Assembly: GCA_002307145.1 (NCBI GenBank) | Contig: DBTR01000017.1 | Coordinates: 501-52,175, forward strand | Reading direction: 5' to 3' | Origin: Rhodospirillum sp. UBA1311 | GTDB taxonomy: Bacteria > Pseudomonadota > Alphaproteobacteria > Rhodospirillales > Rhodospirillaceae | DNA length: 51,675 nt | Part shown: piece after piece, positions 8,664-15,673 of the stretch | Layout of the letters: each line of letters begins with the position of its first letter | Numbering within the stretch: position 1 is the stretch's first letter | Translations under genes and position numbers: made by a program | The notes under the pieces: generated by a model | Database searches by the model: none | The model's input: only the letters and a program-made list of their open reading frames with translations | Told to the model about the DNA's origin: nothing

Positions 8664-9628
8664 ACCGCTGCGGCAAGACCTTCGCCGACGGCACCCGGGC
8701 GCTCGAACCCCTCGACCTCACCGTCGCGGCGGGGGAGACGGTGGTGCTGCTCGGGCCTTCGGGTTGCGGCAAGACCACGCTGCTGCGCCTGATCGCGGGC
8801 CTCGAAGCCCCGGACGCGGGCGGCAGGGTGCGGTTCAACGGCGAGGACGTTACCGGCCTGCCGATCGAGCGTCGCGCCGTCGGCATGGTATTCCAGTCCT
8901 ACGCCCTGTTCCCCAACATGTCGGTGCGGGAAAACATCGCCTACGGCCTCAGGGTGCGTAAGCTCGACAAAGGCGAGATCGCCGCGCGCACCCGCGAAAT
9001 GCTGGAGATGATGCAGATCGGCCAACTCGCCGAGCGCCGCGTCCACCAGCTCTCCGGCGGCCAGCGCCAGCGCGTCGCGCTTGCCCGCGCGATCGCGGTG
9101 CGGCCGCGCGTGCTGCTGCTCGACGAACCCCTGGCCGCGCTCGACGCGGTGCTGCGTGACCGCCTCCGCGTCGAGATCGACGCGCTGCTGCGCCGCCTCG
9201 CGATCACCGCCGTCTACGTCACCCACGATCAGGCCGAGGCGATGATGCTCGGCGACCGGATCGTGGTGATGAGCGCGGGGCAGGTCGAACAGGCGGGCAC
9301 GCCGCGCGAGATCTACCGCAATCCGGCGACGCCGTTCGTCGCGGATTTCGTCGGCACGGTCAGCCGCATCGCCACGGCGGCGGGGGTGGTGCTGCTGCGC
9401 CCGGAAGACATCCGCCTGTGCGAGGTTGCGGCGGGACGGGCGGCGGCGACCGTCGAGACCCTGCACTTCCTCGGGGGGCGTTGCCAGGTCGGGTTGATCG
9501 GCGGTGACGGCGCGCGCTTGATCGCCGACGCGCCGCCCGACACGCCGCTCAAGCCCGGCGCACGGGTCGGCATCGCCTGGGACGACGCCGCGCCGCTGCG
9601 CCTGCCGCTGATGGAGGCCGCGCAATGA
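8633..9628 (+). CDS. ABC importer ATP-binding subunit with TOBE domain
   Basis: 331-residue ATPase of the importer. Walker A GPSGCGKT (41-48), Q-loop in VFQSYALFPN, signature LSGGQRQR (139-146), Walker B LLLDEP (160-165), D-loop LAALD and switch His in VYVTHDQAEAM are intact. The C-terminal 90 residues (LLRPEDIRLCE onward) form a TOBE-type regulatory domain, as in PotA/FbpC/MalK-like subunits. GAGGAG lies 8 bases before the start, inside the 3' end of the permease gene. The stop overlaps the phosphodiesterase start by ATGA, tightly coupling transport and hydrolysis. Confidence 0.94.
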   Translation: MRADATTIELNRCGKTFADGTRALEPLDLTVAAGETVVLLGPSGCGKTTLLRLIAGLEAPDAGGRVRFNGEDVTGLPIERRAVGMVFQSYALFPNMSVRENIAYGLRVRKLDKGEIAARTREMLEMMQIGQLAERRVHQLSGGQRQRVALARAIAVRPRVLLLDEPLAALDAVLRDRLRVEIDALLRRLAITAVYVTHDQAEAMMLGDRIVVMSAGQVEQAGTPREIYRNPATPFVADFVGTVSRIATAAGVVLLRPEDIRLCEVAAGRAAATVETLHFLGGRCQVGLIGGDGARLIADAPPDTPLKPGARVGIAWDDAAPLRLPLMEAAQ

Positions 9629-10443
9629 TCGTCGCCCAGCTCACCGACAGTCACCTCAAGGCTCACAACCGCCTCGCTTATGGGCGTGTCGACACCGCCG
9701 CCTTCCTCGCCCGCGCGGTGGCGCGGATTAACGCCTTCACCCCGGCGGTGGACGCGGTGATTTTCTCCGGCGACCTCACCGACAGCGGTGGCGCGGGTGA
9801 GTTCGCGTCGCTGCGCGCGATCCTCGACGACCTCGACGCGCCGGTGTTCGCGGTGCCCGGCAACCACGACCGCCGCGACACCCTGCGCGCCGCGTTCGCG
9901 GATACCGAATTCCACGCGCCCGGCACGCCGTTTTGCGCCGGGGTGGCCGAAGGCTTCCCGATGCGCCTGATCGGACTGGACAGCAGCGTACCAGGCCAGC
10001 CGCACGGCGAACTCGGGACGGCGCAGCTCGACTGGCTGGCGGAAACCCTGGAGGCGCGTCCCGATACCCCGACCCTGGTGTTCGTCCATCACCCGCCGTT
10101 CCTCACCGGCATCCACCACATGGACGTGCAGAATCTCAAAGACGGCGACGCGTTGATCGAACTGCTGGCGCGGCATTATCAGGTGCTGCACCTCGCCTGC
10201 GGCCACGTGCACCGCGCGATCGAGACCCAGGTCGGCGGCGTCGCGGCGAGCATCGGGCCGTCGCCCGCGCATTCGGTGGCGCTCGATCTCGACCCCGACG
10301 GTCCTCCGGGTTTCAGCATGGAGCCGCCGATGCTTAGGCTGTTCCGTTTCGCCGGGGGCGCGCTGGTGTCGCATTTGTTGTTCGTCACCGCGCCGGAGGG
10401 ACCGTTCCCGTTCTTCGACGCCGCCGGACGGCTGATCGACTGA
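9625..10443 (+). CDS. GpdQ/CpdA-like metallophosphodiesterase
   Basis: 272-residue calcineurin-like binuclear metallohydrolase of the class III cyclic-nucleotide/glycerophosphodiester phosphodiesterase group. All metal ligands are visible and fall almost exactly where they do in the glycerophosphodiesterase GpdQ: D8-x-H10, D50 in SGD, N80-H81 in GNHD, H156 in HHPP, and H194/H196 in GHVH. No signal peptide, so it is cytoplasmic. It is the last gene of the LacI-controlled ABC operon and overlaps the ATPase gene by 4 bases. The direct inference is that the imported compound is a phosphodiester, or is released from one, and is cleaved on entry. A cAMP phosphodiesterase role cannot be excluded but fits the operon less well. 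Confidence 0.9.
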   Translation: MIVAQLTDSHLKAHNRLAYGRVDTAAFLARAVARINAFTPAVDAVIFSGDLTDSGGAGEFASLRAILDDLDAPVFAVPGNHDRRDTLRAAFADTEFHAPGTPFCAGVAEGFPMRLIGLDSSVPGQPHGELGTAQLDWLAETLEARPDTPTLVFVHHPPFLTGIHHMDVQNLKDGDALIELLARHYQVLHLACGHVHRAIETQVGGVAASIGPSPAHSVALDLDPDGPPGFSMEPPMLRLFRFAGGALVSHLLFVTAPEGPFPFFDAAGRLID

Positions 10444-10481
10444 CGGCTTGACACCCCCGGGGGCTTGGCGTAAGCCCGAAG

Positions 10482-10660
10482 GATCGGTGTCCGGAGCGTC
10501 AAATTTCCGGATGAAAAGGGAATCCGGTACGGCGTCAGCCGCCAAATCCGGAGCTGCCTCCGCAACTGTAAGCGGCGAGCATGCGGTCATTTTCGTGCCA
10601 CTGGGAAACTGGGAAGGCCCGACCCCATGCGACGACCCGTGAGCCAGGAGACCTGCCGGT
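10482..10660 (+). ncRNA. Cobalamin (AdoCbl) riboswitch
   Basis: The conserved blocks of the B12 aptamer occur in order: GAAAAGGGAATCCGGT at 10513-10528, GCCTCCGCAACTGTAAGCGG at 10555-10574, the GCCACTGGGAAACTGGGAAG stem ending in GC at 10597-10618, and the B12 box GAGCCAGGAGACCTGCCG at 10641-10658. An expression platform follows at 10661-10830. It contains a 9-bp hairpin CCGTTGCGG/CCGCAACGG (10708-10735) and then the ribosome binding site of the next gene. The element would switch off the downstream CobN-like and BtuF-like genes when cobalamin is plentiful. It accounts for most of the long gap between flanking genes. Confidence 0.96.
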
Positions 10661-10830
10661 AGGACGTCGCTCATCCGTGGACGGAGGTCCGGGGGTACGG
10701 TGAACAACCGTTGCGGTGACGCGTTGCCGCAACGGGTTCGTGGATCTCCCCGCATCCTTTTCCCGTTGTCCGTCCGGATAGTCTGTCCGGCACCGGCGCG
10801 CGCCGCGACTTCGCGGGTGGGAGAATGGCG

Positions 10831-11271
10831 ATGCCGCTGATGCCGCAGGTCACCTATGTGTTGAGCCGTCCCCTGATCACCGACACGGTGGCGCGGGCGC
10901 GGGCGATGCTGACGGAACAGGGAGTGGTGCTGTCGGTCGTCCACCAGGGCCAGGATCTCGACTGGGAAGCCTTCGCCGCCGATCAGGTCGAACTGGCCGA
11001 CGCCCTCTATTTCGACGTCACCCGCGAGTTCGCGGGCTTCGACACCGTCCTCGATGCCGCGATGTCGGTGCCTCTCGTGGTGCCTGGCGGTCGGGCCGCC
11101 CAGTCCGAATGGCCCGAGCTGGACCGTGCCGCGCTTACCATGGTGCGGAAATCCCTGCTCTCCGGCCGCGCCGAGGACCTCGCCGAGGGCGCGCTCTGGC
11201 TGGTCTCCCGCGCCGGGCGCTGGCGTAGCGGCGCGGTATTCGGCGACGCCCAGGTGGCGCTGGCCGAATGA
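10831..11271 (+). CDS. Small protein resembling the N-terminal region of CobN/ChlH chelatases (riboswitch-controlled)
   Basis: 146-residue protein with no signal peptide or membrane helix. It has an alternating beta-alpha pattern (QVTYVLSRPLITDTVARARAML, then LADALYFDV, then VPLVVPGG). Its end, KSLLSGRAEDLAEGALWLVSRAG, recalls the block (usually GG-x-ENL) that closes the N-terminal Rossmann-like region of cobalt/magnesium chelatase large subunits. Those subunits exceed 1,000 residues; here the frame stops. It may be a stand-alone domain or a decayed cobN start. The cobalamin riboswitch upstream supports a role in B12 or cobalt metabolism. ATG 10831 is preferred over 10825 because GGGAG is 7 bases from the former and only 1 from the latter. 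The stop overlaps the btuF-like start (ATGA). Family assignment is tentative. Confidence 0.6.
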   Translation: MPLMPQVTYVLSRPLITDTVARARAMLTEQGVVLSVVHQGQDLDWEAFAADQVELADALYFDVTREFAGFDTVLDAAMSVPLVVPGGRAAQSEWPELDRAALTMVRKSLLSGRAEDLAEGALWLVSRAGRWRSGAVFGDAQVALAE

Positions 11272-12083
11272 AGGTTTGGGCGGGCGTCGCGGTCCTGGTC
11301 CTCGGCTTCGCCGCAACGGCGGAGGCCAAGCCGCGCGTCGCCTCGATCAACATCTGCACCGACCAGTTGCTCCTCGCGCTCGCCGACGACGATCAGATCG
11401 CCTCGCTCTCCGCCGCGGCGAAGAGCCCGCGCGCGTCCTTCCACGCCGAACGCGCGGCGAAACTCGACGCGCCCGAAAACTTCGCCACCGTCGAGGAGGC
11501 GCTGACGCTTCGCCCCGACATGGTCTTCGCCGGAGCCTGGGATGCTCCGGCGCGCGAGGCGCTCACGCGCTTCGGCGTGCGGGTGGAGAGCTTCGCCGAT
11601 CCCAAGAGCCTCGACGACGTCGTGGCGCAACTCCGCCGCGCCGGGGACTTGCTCGACCAGCCGGAGCGCGCAGCCGATCTGGTGGCGGCGCTCGACGCGG
11701 CCCGCGCCCGGGCTTTCGCCCGGGGCGACCGGGGCAAGCGCGCGGTGTTCTACTACTCCGGCGGCTACACCTACGGTACCGGCACGCTGGTGGACGACAT
11801 CCTGCGCGAGGTCGGGCTGGTCAATCTTTCGGCGGTTTCGGGCGTCGAGGGGGTGGGGCGGATCGATCTCGAAACCCTGGTCGGCGACCGCCCCGAGGTG
11901 ATCCTCACCGACGACGCGATCGCCAAGGGCGCGCCCCGCGTCGACACTCAGGTTCTCGACCATCCGGCGCTGTTGCGCGCGCTCCCCGGCGCGCAACCGA
12001 TCCGCTTCCCCTTGCGCTATTGGATCTGCGGCGGCGACGCGGCGACGGCGGCGCTCGATTTTCTCGGGCAACGCTTGCGCTAG
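11268..12083 (+). CDS. BtuF-like periplasmic cobalamin-binding protein
   Basis: 271-residue class III (helical-backbone) periplasmic binding protein with a Sec signal peptide of about 20 residues (AVLVLGFAATAEA). The mature start RVASINICTDQLLLALADDDQI is the typical BtuF/FhuD opening. Other visible parts are PDMVFAGAWDAPAREALTRFGV and the second lobe FYYSGGYTYGTGTLVDDI. Cobalamin is inferred as ligand because the gene lies in the same transcript as the B12 riboswitch, overlapping the upstream gene by 4 bases. No BtuC or BtuD gene is adjacent, so it must use a permease encoded elsewhere or act as a scavenger. A ferric-siderophore ligand is the alternative but does not fit the riboswitch. Confidence 0.85.
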   Translation: MKVWAGVAVLVLGFAATAEAKPRVASINICTDQLLLALADDDQIASLSAAAKSPRASFHAERAAKLDAPENFATVEEALTLRPDMVFAGAWDAPAREALTRFGVRVESFADPKSLDDVVAQLRRAGDLLDQPERAADLVAALDAARARAFARGDRGKRAVFYYSGGYTYGTGTLVDDILREVGLVNLSAVSGVEGVGRIDLETLVGDRPEVILTDDAIAKGAPRVDTQVLDHPALLRALPGAQPIRFPLRYWICGGDAATAALDFLGQRLR

Positions 12084-12141
12084 GCGGTTTCGCCACATAC
12101 CCTTTTTCCAGAGAATTAGAATTACAGGGAAGGGTCGGGCG

Positions 12142-12765
12142 ATGATGATCGTGGCGGTGGTCAACACCAAGGGCGGCAGCGGCAAGACCACGGTGGCGAC
12201 ACACCTCGCGGCGCACTTCGCGCAGAAGGGCTTCGTCACCGGCCTGGCCGACCTCGACCCGCAGGAATCTTCGATGGGCTGGCTCGCGCGCCGCCCCTAT
12301 ACCCTGCCCGCGATCCAGAACGTCGATCTCGAAAAAGCGAAGCCGCCGAAAGCCCTCGAACGTCTCGTCGTCGATGCTCCCGCCGCGCTCAAGCGAAAAG
12401 CGGTGGCCGACGTGGTCGAGACCGCCGACGTGCTGGTGATTCCGGTGCTGCCCTCGGTGTTCGACGAGGACGGCACGCGCCGCTTCCTCAATCACATCGG
12501 GGATTTGAAGTCGGTGAAGAAAGGCAAGCGCGACATCTGCTTCGTCGCCAACCGGGTGCGGCTCAGAAGCCGCGCCGCCGACCGGCTTGAGGGCTTTCTC
12601 GCCGACATGAACTTCCCGGTGATGGCGCGCCTGCGCGACACCCTGATCTACGCCAACCTCGCGGCGGAAGGGCAGAGCGTCTTCGACGTCGCGGGCGCGC
12701 GCCTCGACGAGCATCGGCGCGACTGGCGGCCGTTGCTCGACTATCTCGACAACTGCGCCCCGTAA
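12142..12765 (+). CDS. ParA/MinD-family ATPase, stand-alone
   Basis: 207-residue ATPase of the ParA/Soj/MIPZ-like P-loop group. The deviant Walker A is KGGSGKTT (10-17), with the signature Lys at its start. A second motif has the aspartates in LADLDPQESSMGWLARR, and Walker B is LVVDAPA. No ParB gene and no N-terminal helix-turn-helix are present, so it is not an obvious chromosome- or plasmid-partition ParA; short orphan members often position membrane or cytoplasmic cargo. AGGGAAGGG precedes the ATG ATG start. It converges with the ATP synthase operon across a shared terminator hairpin. Cargo unknown. Confidence 0.85.
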   Translation: MMIVAVVNTKGGSGKTTVATHLAAHFAQKGFVTGLADLDPQESSMGWLARRPYTLPAIQNVDLEKAKPPKALERLVVDAPAALKRKAVADVVETADVLVIPVLPSVFDEDGTRRFLNHIGDLKSVKKGKRDICFVANRVRLRSRAADRLEGFLADMNFPVMARLRDTLIYANLAAEGQSVFDVAGARLDEHRRDWRPLLDYLDNCAP

Positions 12766-12771
12766 TTGCTC

Positions 12772-12813
12772 AACCAAAAGGCCGCCGGAGTTACCTCCGG
12801 CGGCCTTTTGGTT
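12772..12813. terminator. Bidirectional intrinsic terminator
   Basis: A perfect 19-bp stem (AACCAAAAGGCCGCCGGAG and its complement) with loop TTAC. The AAAA/TTTT runs inside the arms give a T-rich 3' side in both directions. It stands between the convergent parA-like gene and atpF, so it serves both. Confidence 0.95.
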
Positions 12814-12830
12814 TGCGGATGAGTCCCGGT

Positions 12831-13376
12831 TTAGTGGAACTTGCCCGGCAGTTCGGCGATCGCGCGGTCGATCAACGCGTTGGACTGGGCGGCGGAGAGC
12901 TTGTCCTCCATCACCCTGGTCGCGGTGGCGACCGCCACCTCGATCGCGACGTTGCGGACTTCGCGCTTGGCCTGTTCCTCGGCGGCACCGATCCGCTCCA
13001 GGGCCTGGCGCTCGGCCGCGGCGACGCGGTGCGCGAGTTCCTCGGCGGCCTGGATCTTGAGCTTGGCCGCTTCGTTCTTCGCCCGTGCGACGATGTCCTG
13101 GGATTCCTGCAGGGCGTCGCGCTGCTTGCGCTGGTATTCGGCGAGAAGCGCCTGGGCTTCCTCGCGAATCCGGCGCGCGCTTTCGAGGCGATTGCGGATC
13201 GTCGTGCCGCGAGCGTCGAGCAGGGCGGCGATCTTGGCGTAACCCGCCTTGACCAGCAGCAGGACGACGACGACGAAGCCCAACCCGACCCAGAAATGGG
13301 TGTCGAGGTAGAACGGCACGTCTTCGTGTCCGCCGTGCTCGGTGGCGGCCTGGGCGACGGAAATCAGAAGGTTCAT
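12831..13376 (-). CDS. atpF: ATP synthase subunit b
   Basis: 181-residue Fo stator subunit. One transmembrane helix (about residues 28-45, WVGLGFVVVVLLLVKAGY) follows a short periplasmic start. A long, highly charged amphipathic coiled coil (IRNRLESARRIREEAQALL onward) reaches up to the F1 delta subunit. It is the last gene of the Fo operon and overlaps the b' gene by 4 bases. Alphaproteobacteria carry two different b-type subunits forming a heterodimeric stalk; this one has the canonical b features. Confidence 0.95.
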   Translation of the reverse strand: MNLLISVAQAATEHGGHEDVPFYLDTHFWVGLGFVVVVLLLVKAGYAKIAALLDARGTTIRNRLESARRIREEAQALLAEYQRKQRDALQESQDIVARAKNEAAKLKIQAAEELAHRVAAAERQALERIGAAEEQAKREVRNVAIEVAVATATRVMEDKLSAAQSNALIDRAIAELPGKFH

Positions 13377-13867
13377 AGCCCACGCTCCTTGGCGACGGCG
13401 GCAACCACCGGGGCCACCGTATCGGCGTCGGCCTTGACGTCGGCGATGCGCTCGACGATCGCGGCGGCGACGTCGGCGGCGATGCCGTTGACTTCGGCCA
13501 GGGCGTCACGCCGGGCGGCGTGAATCCGCTCTTCGCTCTCCGTGATCTTGGCGGAGAGGACGGCGTCCATTTCGGCGTGGCGGGCCGCTGCCTCTGCGGC
13601 GTTGGCTTCCAGGGCCCGGGCGATTTCGGCCTGGGCGGAGGCGCGCGCAGTGGCCAATGCCTTTTCATAGGTGGCAATGGCGGCTTCGGTTTCGGCCTTC
13701 AGGCGTTCGGCCATGTCGAGGTCGTCGGAAATCCGCCGCTGACGTTCCTCAAGGATGTCGCTGATGCGCGGCAGCGCAACCTTCGACATGAGGACGTAGA
13801 GCGTGACGAACGTGACGGCGAGCCAGAACAGCTGCGAGGCAAAAGTCGTTGCGTCAAAATGTGGCAT
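13373..13867 (-). CDS. atpF': ATP synthase subunit b'
   Basis: 164-residue second b-type stator subunit (also named AtpG or AtpX in some genomes). The chosen start gives MPHFDATTFASQLFWLAVTF, the typical alphaproteobacterial b' opening. A transmembrane segment (about residues 9-30) and the helix ALPRISDILEERQRRISDDL follow, then a long coiled coil. The upstream in-frame extension to 13966 is basic and unlike the family, so the start at 13867 is preferred; GGGAG lies about 12 bases upstream. It stands between the c and b genes. Confidence 0.95.
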   Translation of the reverse strand: MPHFDATTFASQLFWLAVTFVTLYVLMSKVALPRISDILEERQRRISDDLDMAERLKAETEAAIATYEKALATARASAQAEIARALEANAAEAAARHAEMDAVLSAKITESEERIHAARRDALAEVNGIAADVAAAIVERIADVKADADTVAPVVAAVAKERGL

Positions 13868-14018
13868 GGGCCAATGAGCTCCCGAGCCCGAATTCAATGC
13901 CCGCGAACGGCCCCGGCGATGACCGGACGACACTCGTGGGCAGGCGCGATCTGCCGAATACGGCACCCATTCGCCCGGCCGGAATCAGGGATTCCGGCCG
14001 GGACGGATGGACGTTCGA

Positions 14019-14243
14019 TTAGGCGAACAGCGTGATGAAGGCCACGACGAGCGCGAACAGGCCGATAGCTTCCGTCACCGCGAAGCCGATCCAGCCGTAC
14101 AGCTCGACGGTGCTCTTCGCGGCGGGGTTGCGACCGACGGTCGAGATCATCGTCGACCAGATGTTGCCGACGCCAAGCGCCGCGCCCATCAGGCCGATGT
14201 TGACGAGGCCAGCGCCAATGTACTTTGCAGCTTCCGCTTCCAT
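14019..14243 (-). CDS. atpE: ATP synthase subunit c (proteolipid ring)
   Basis: 74-residue hairpin of two membrane helices that oligomerises into the Fo rotor ring. The polar loop is RNP (residues 38-40), and the proton-carrying carboxylate is Glu58 in AVTEAIGLF of helix 2, as in most alphaproteobacteria (E. coli uses Asp). Helix 1 carries the GAALGVGNIW packing motif. There is no extra ligand suggestive of sodium specificity, so proton coupling is inferred. Confidence 0.97.
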   Translation of the reverse strand: MEAEAAKYIGAGLVNIGLMGAALGVGNIWSTMISTVGRNPAAKSTVELYGWIGFAVTEAIGLFALVVAFITLFA

Positions 14244-14322
14244 GTGTCCTATTCCTTTCCAATACGACGATAGACTTCACCCGGTTCGGGCCCGCGCGTC
14301 GCGCGCACCCGGCCTGGGCATC

Positions 14323-15045
14323 TCAGTGCAGGTGCAGGGCGTCGTGCAGGTAGATGCAGCTCAGCACCGTGAAAATGTAGGCTTGCAGGCAGGCGATCCC
14401 GAGCTCAAGGATGGTCACCCCCATGATGCCGGCGAACGGCAGGATTCCGAGGAGTCCGAGCGAGATCACGAAGCCGCCGATCACCTTCAGCATGATGTGG
14501 CCGACGGTCATGTTGGCGGCCAGACGCACCGAGAGGCTGAACGGGCGGGAGAGATACGACACCAGTTCGATCGGCACCAGGATCGGCGCCAGGATGATCG
14601 GCGCGCCGTGCGGGAAGAACATCCGCAGGTAGCCGGTTCCGTGCTTGGCGAAGCCGATGACGGTCACGCCGAGGAACACCAGAACCGCGAGACCGGCGGT
14701 GACGATGATGTGGCTGGTGTAGGTGAAGCTATAGGGAGTAAGGCCGAGCAGGTTGCCGACCAGGACGAACATGAACAGAGTGAAGATGAAGGGGAAATAC
14801 TTCTGGCTGCCCGAACCCGCGTTCTCGCGAAGCATGTTCGCGACGAACTCGAAGATCATTTCCACCATCGACTGAAGGCGGCCCGGGATCAGCGCCCGCT
14901 TGCTCATCGCACCGGTCAGGAAGACGGTCGCGACGACAACCGCGATCACCATGTAGAGCGCGGAATTGGTGAAGGAAATATCAACACCGCCGACGTGAAT
15001 CGGAATGATCGGTTTGATCGCGAATTGCTCGATAGGACTAGCCAT
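14323..15045 (-). CDS. atpB: ATP synthase subunit a
   Basis: 240-residue Fo channel subunit with about six helices. The start at 15045 (MASPIEQFAIKP) is family-typical and has GAAGGGA upstream; the longer open frame runs into atpI. The essential arginine is Arg174 in LSVRLAANM. Nine residues later is His183, where E. coli has Glu219, and Glu217 stands where E. coli has His245, so the Glu/His pair is exchanged as in mitochondrial-type subunits. Gln224 matches E. coli Gln252. The gene lies between atpI and atpE. Confidence 0.96.
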   Translation of the reverse strand: MASPIEQFAIKPIIPIHVGGVDISFTNSALYMVIAVVVATVFLTGAMSKRALIPGRLQSMVEMIFEFVANMLRENAGSGSQKYFPFIFTLFMFVLVGNLLGLTPYSFTYTSHIIVTAGLAVLVFLGVTVIGFAKHGTGYLRMFFPHGAPIILAPILVPIELVSYLSRPFSLSVRLAANMTVGHIMLKVIGGFVISLGLLGILPFAGIMGVTILELGIACLQAYIFTVLSCIYLHDALHLH

Positions 15046-15110
15046 CGGGTCGTGTTCCCTTCGATTGCCGCCGTCGACGGTTTGCCGCCGATCTGCTTCA
15101 TTGTCGCTCG

Positions 15111-15482
15111 TCAGTCTTCCGTTGGAGGCGTGGTCTTGGCGTCGCGTTCGCGGGATGCTCGTCCCAGGCCGACCGCTTCGTCCAACCCCTTGACCACCCG
15201 ATAGATGGTCATTACCCCCGCAGCGAACCCGAAGCCCAGTCCGATCACCATGCCAAACGGCCGGCTCCCCAACCAGGCGTCGATTCCGTACCCCATTCCC
15301 GCGCCGACCACGGTGCAAACCACCAGCTCGATCGCGATTCGAAATCCCAAGCCCATTCGATCCGACATGGCGACGCGGGCGGGGCGGGGCGCAGGTTCCA
15401 TGCCCGCCTCGGCTCGCGCCGCGCGCACGCGGGACGAAAGGTCTTTCAGTCTTTGGGAGACATCGTTATCGCTCGGTGCCAT
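15111..15482 (-). CDS. atpI: ATP synthase assembly protein I
   Basis: 123-residue small membrane protein. A charged N terminus (about 45 residues) is followed by two hydrophobic helices (RIAIELVVCTVVGAGMGYGI and MVIGLGFGFAAGVMTIYRVV), the AtpI pattern. AtpI assists c-ring assembly. First gene of the Fo operon, about 100 bases behind a near-consensus promoter. Confidence 0.92.
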   Translation of the reverse strand: MAPSDNDVSQRLKDLSSRVRAARAEAGMEPAPRPARVAMSDRMGLGFRIAIELVVCTVVGAGMGYGIDAWLGSRPFGMVIGLGFGFAAGVMTIYRVVKGLDEAVGLGRASRERDAKTTPPTED

Positions 15483-15591
15483 GCGCCGCCGCCCTTATTG
15501 CCCAAGACTTCGCGTCCGCGATCAACGCGACACCCCTGCGAGCCCGGATGCTCCCCCCAAAGCGGCGGTATTCCGCCACGAAAGCGCACGA

Positions 15592-15620
15592 ACCATAGTG
15601 TTTGGCCCCTGTACTGTCAA
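15592..15620 (-). promoter_or_regulatory. Sigma-70 promoter of the atpI-atpB-atpE-atpF'-atpF operon
   Basis: Read on the minus strand: TTGACA (15620-15615), a 17-base spacer, then TATGGT (15597-15592). This is a full-match -35 and a 4/6 -10 at ideal spacing in an otherwise very GC-rich genome. Initiation would fall near 15585, giving a leader of about 100 bases before atpI. Just upstream, GACGGG-CAA-CCCGTC (hairpin) may close the preceding smc transcript. Confidence 0.8.
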
Positions 15621-15673
15621 GGTGGAAAACCTTAGACGGGTTGCCCGTCAAAAGTGCAGAAAGTCTTTTTATA

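Noticed and set aside
10700..10740. Hairpin downstream of the cobalamin aptamer considered as an intrinsic terminator
   Set aside because: No T-tract follows; the switch more likely acts on translation or by another structure, so it was left within the riboswitch description.
9313..11316. Minus-strand open frame of 667 codons across the phosphodiesterase gene and the riboswitch
   Set aside because: It is antisense to a strong gene and to a conserved RNA element, with Arg/Gly-rich composition and no recognisable motif.
11905..13677. Minus-strand frame of 590 codons spanning the ParA-like gene and the atp genes
   Set aside because: It crosses a perfect terminator and overlaps recognised genes in another frame; composition is typical of a shadow frame.
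15615..15660. Possible strong terminator after smc (GACGGG-CAA-CCCGTC)
   Set aside because: The stem is only 6 bp and is not followed by a proper T-run; kept as a remark on the atp promoter entry rather than as a feature.
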